Assembly: GCA_021778875.1 (NCBI GenBank) | Contig: JAJYBT010000260.1 | Coordinates: 1 to 5,382 of the forward strand | Length of the DNA: 5,382 bases | Direction of reading: 5' to 3' | From: Acidobacteriota bacterium | GTDB lineage: Bacteria > Acidobacteriota > Terriglobia > Terriglobales > Acidobacteriaceae | In this document: piece by piece, positions 5,196 to 5,382 of the stretch | Numbering within the stretch: position 1 is the stretch's first letter | Layout: every line of letters begins with the position of its first letter | Position numbers and translations under genes: made by a program | The notes under the pieces: generated by a model | The model's database searches: none | Seen by the model: the letters and a program-made list of their open reading frames with translations, nothing else | What the model was told of the DNA's origin: nothing

Positions 5196-5382
5196 GTGAA
5201 CGAGTTGACAACCGCAGACTGCCATCCCATCGCCGTGGCGCCGGGTTCGAGCCGGCTCCTTCTGGACTACTGTGCCGGCTCAACTGCGCTCACGCCTTTT
5301 TACGCTGCAGGGCCATTCGGTCCCGGCTGGCAGGCGCGGCCGCCGGTTCCCGCGCATTGGCCGGAGCTTGTGGAGCAGCTTG
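5196..5382 (+). CDS. bshC: Bacillithiol biosynthesis cysteine-adding enzyme BshC, N-terminal part
   Basis: BshC is the putative ligase that adds cysteine to glucosaminyl-malate in the last step of bacillithiol synthesis, a cytoplasmic low-molecular-weight thiol used in redox balance and detoxification. Only 62 codons are present before the window ends; family members run to about 500-550 residues. The call rests on the N-terminal pattern: CHPIAVAPGSSRLLLDY (9-25) followed by ALTPFY (31-36) matches the family's opening, where a S-x-L-(F/Y)-x-DY segment is followed by a short helix and a V/L-x-x-FY element. The start is uncertain. GTG at 5196 has only a weak ribosome site, whereas TTG at 5205 has GGAAG 8 bases upstream and would give a product starting just before TTADCHP. 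A stop at 5151-5153 with no other start codon after it limits the choice to these two. Confidence 0.8.
   Translation, partial: MNELTTADCHPIAVAPGSSRLLLDYCAGSTALTPFYAAGPFGPGWQARPPVPAHWPELVEQL

Overview
The window looks like ordinary chromosome from a GC-rich bacterium, most likely an acidobacterium (Terriglobia-like). This rests on the high GC content, on two membrane-anchored proteins that resemble families I associate with Acidobacteriota, and on a bacillithiol-synthesis gene (bshC) at the right edge of a GC-rich genome. The assignment is an inference from memory; no marker gene settles it.

Layout, left to right. Bases 1-381 hold no gene I can support. A plus-strand gene (382-1209) encodes a single-pass membrane protein with a long periplasmic coiled coil and a small beta-rich C-terminal domain. 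It runs tail-to-tail into a minus-strand gene (1196-1816) for another single-pass membrane protein with a beta-rich outer domain; the two stop ends overlap by 14 bases. Further right, also on the minus strand, are polX (1927-3669; family X DNA polymerase with a C-terminal PHP nuclease domain), a 76-residue cold-shock protein (3926-4156), and a Nudix hydrolase of the ADP-ribose pyrophosphatase type (4370-5038) with an unusual Lys/Ala/Pro-rich N-terminal tail. A divergent promoter region (5039-5195) separates the Nudix gene from the start of bshC on the plus strand, which is cut by the window end.

The four minus-strand genes are separated by gaps of 110-256 bases, and a good hairpin terminator lies between the Nudix and cold-shock genes. 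They are therefore probably separate transcription units rather than one operon. The shared theme is loose: DNA repair (PolX), RNA chaperoning (Csp), nucleotide clean-up (Nudix) and thiol redox defence (BshC) are all housekeeping or stress functions. The two membrane proteins have no assigned function. I see no mobile element, CRISPR array, rRNA, tRNA or phage gene. Nothing here convincingly shows a new system; the points most worth checking are the tail of the Nudix enzyme, the overlapping pair of membrane-protein genes, and the cold-shock leader.
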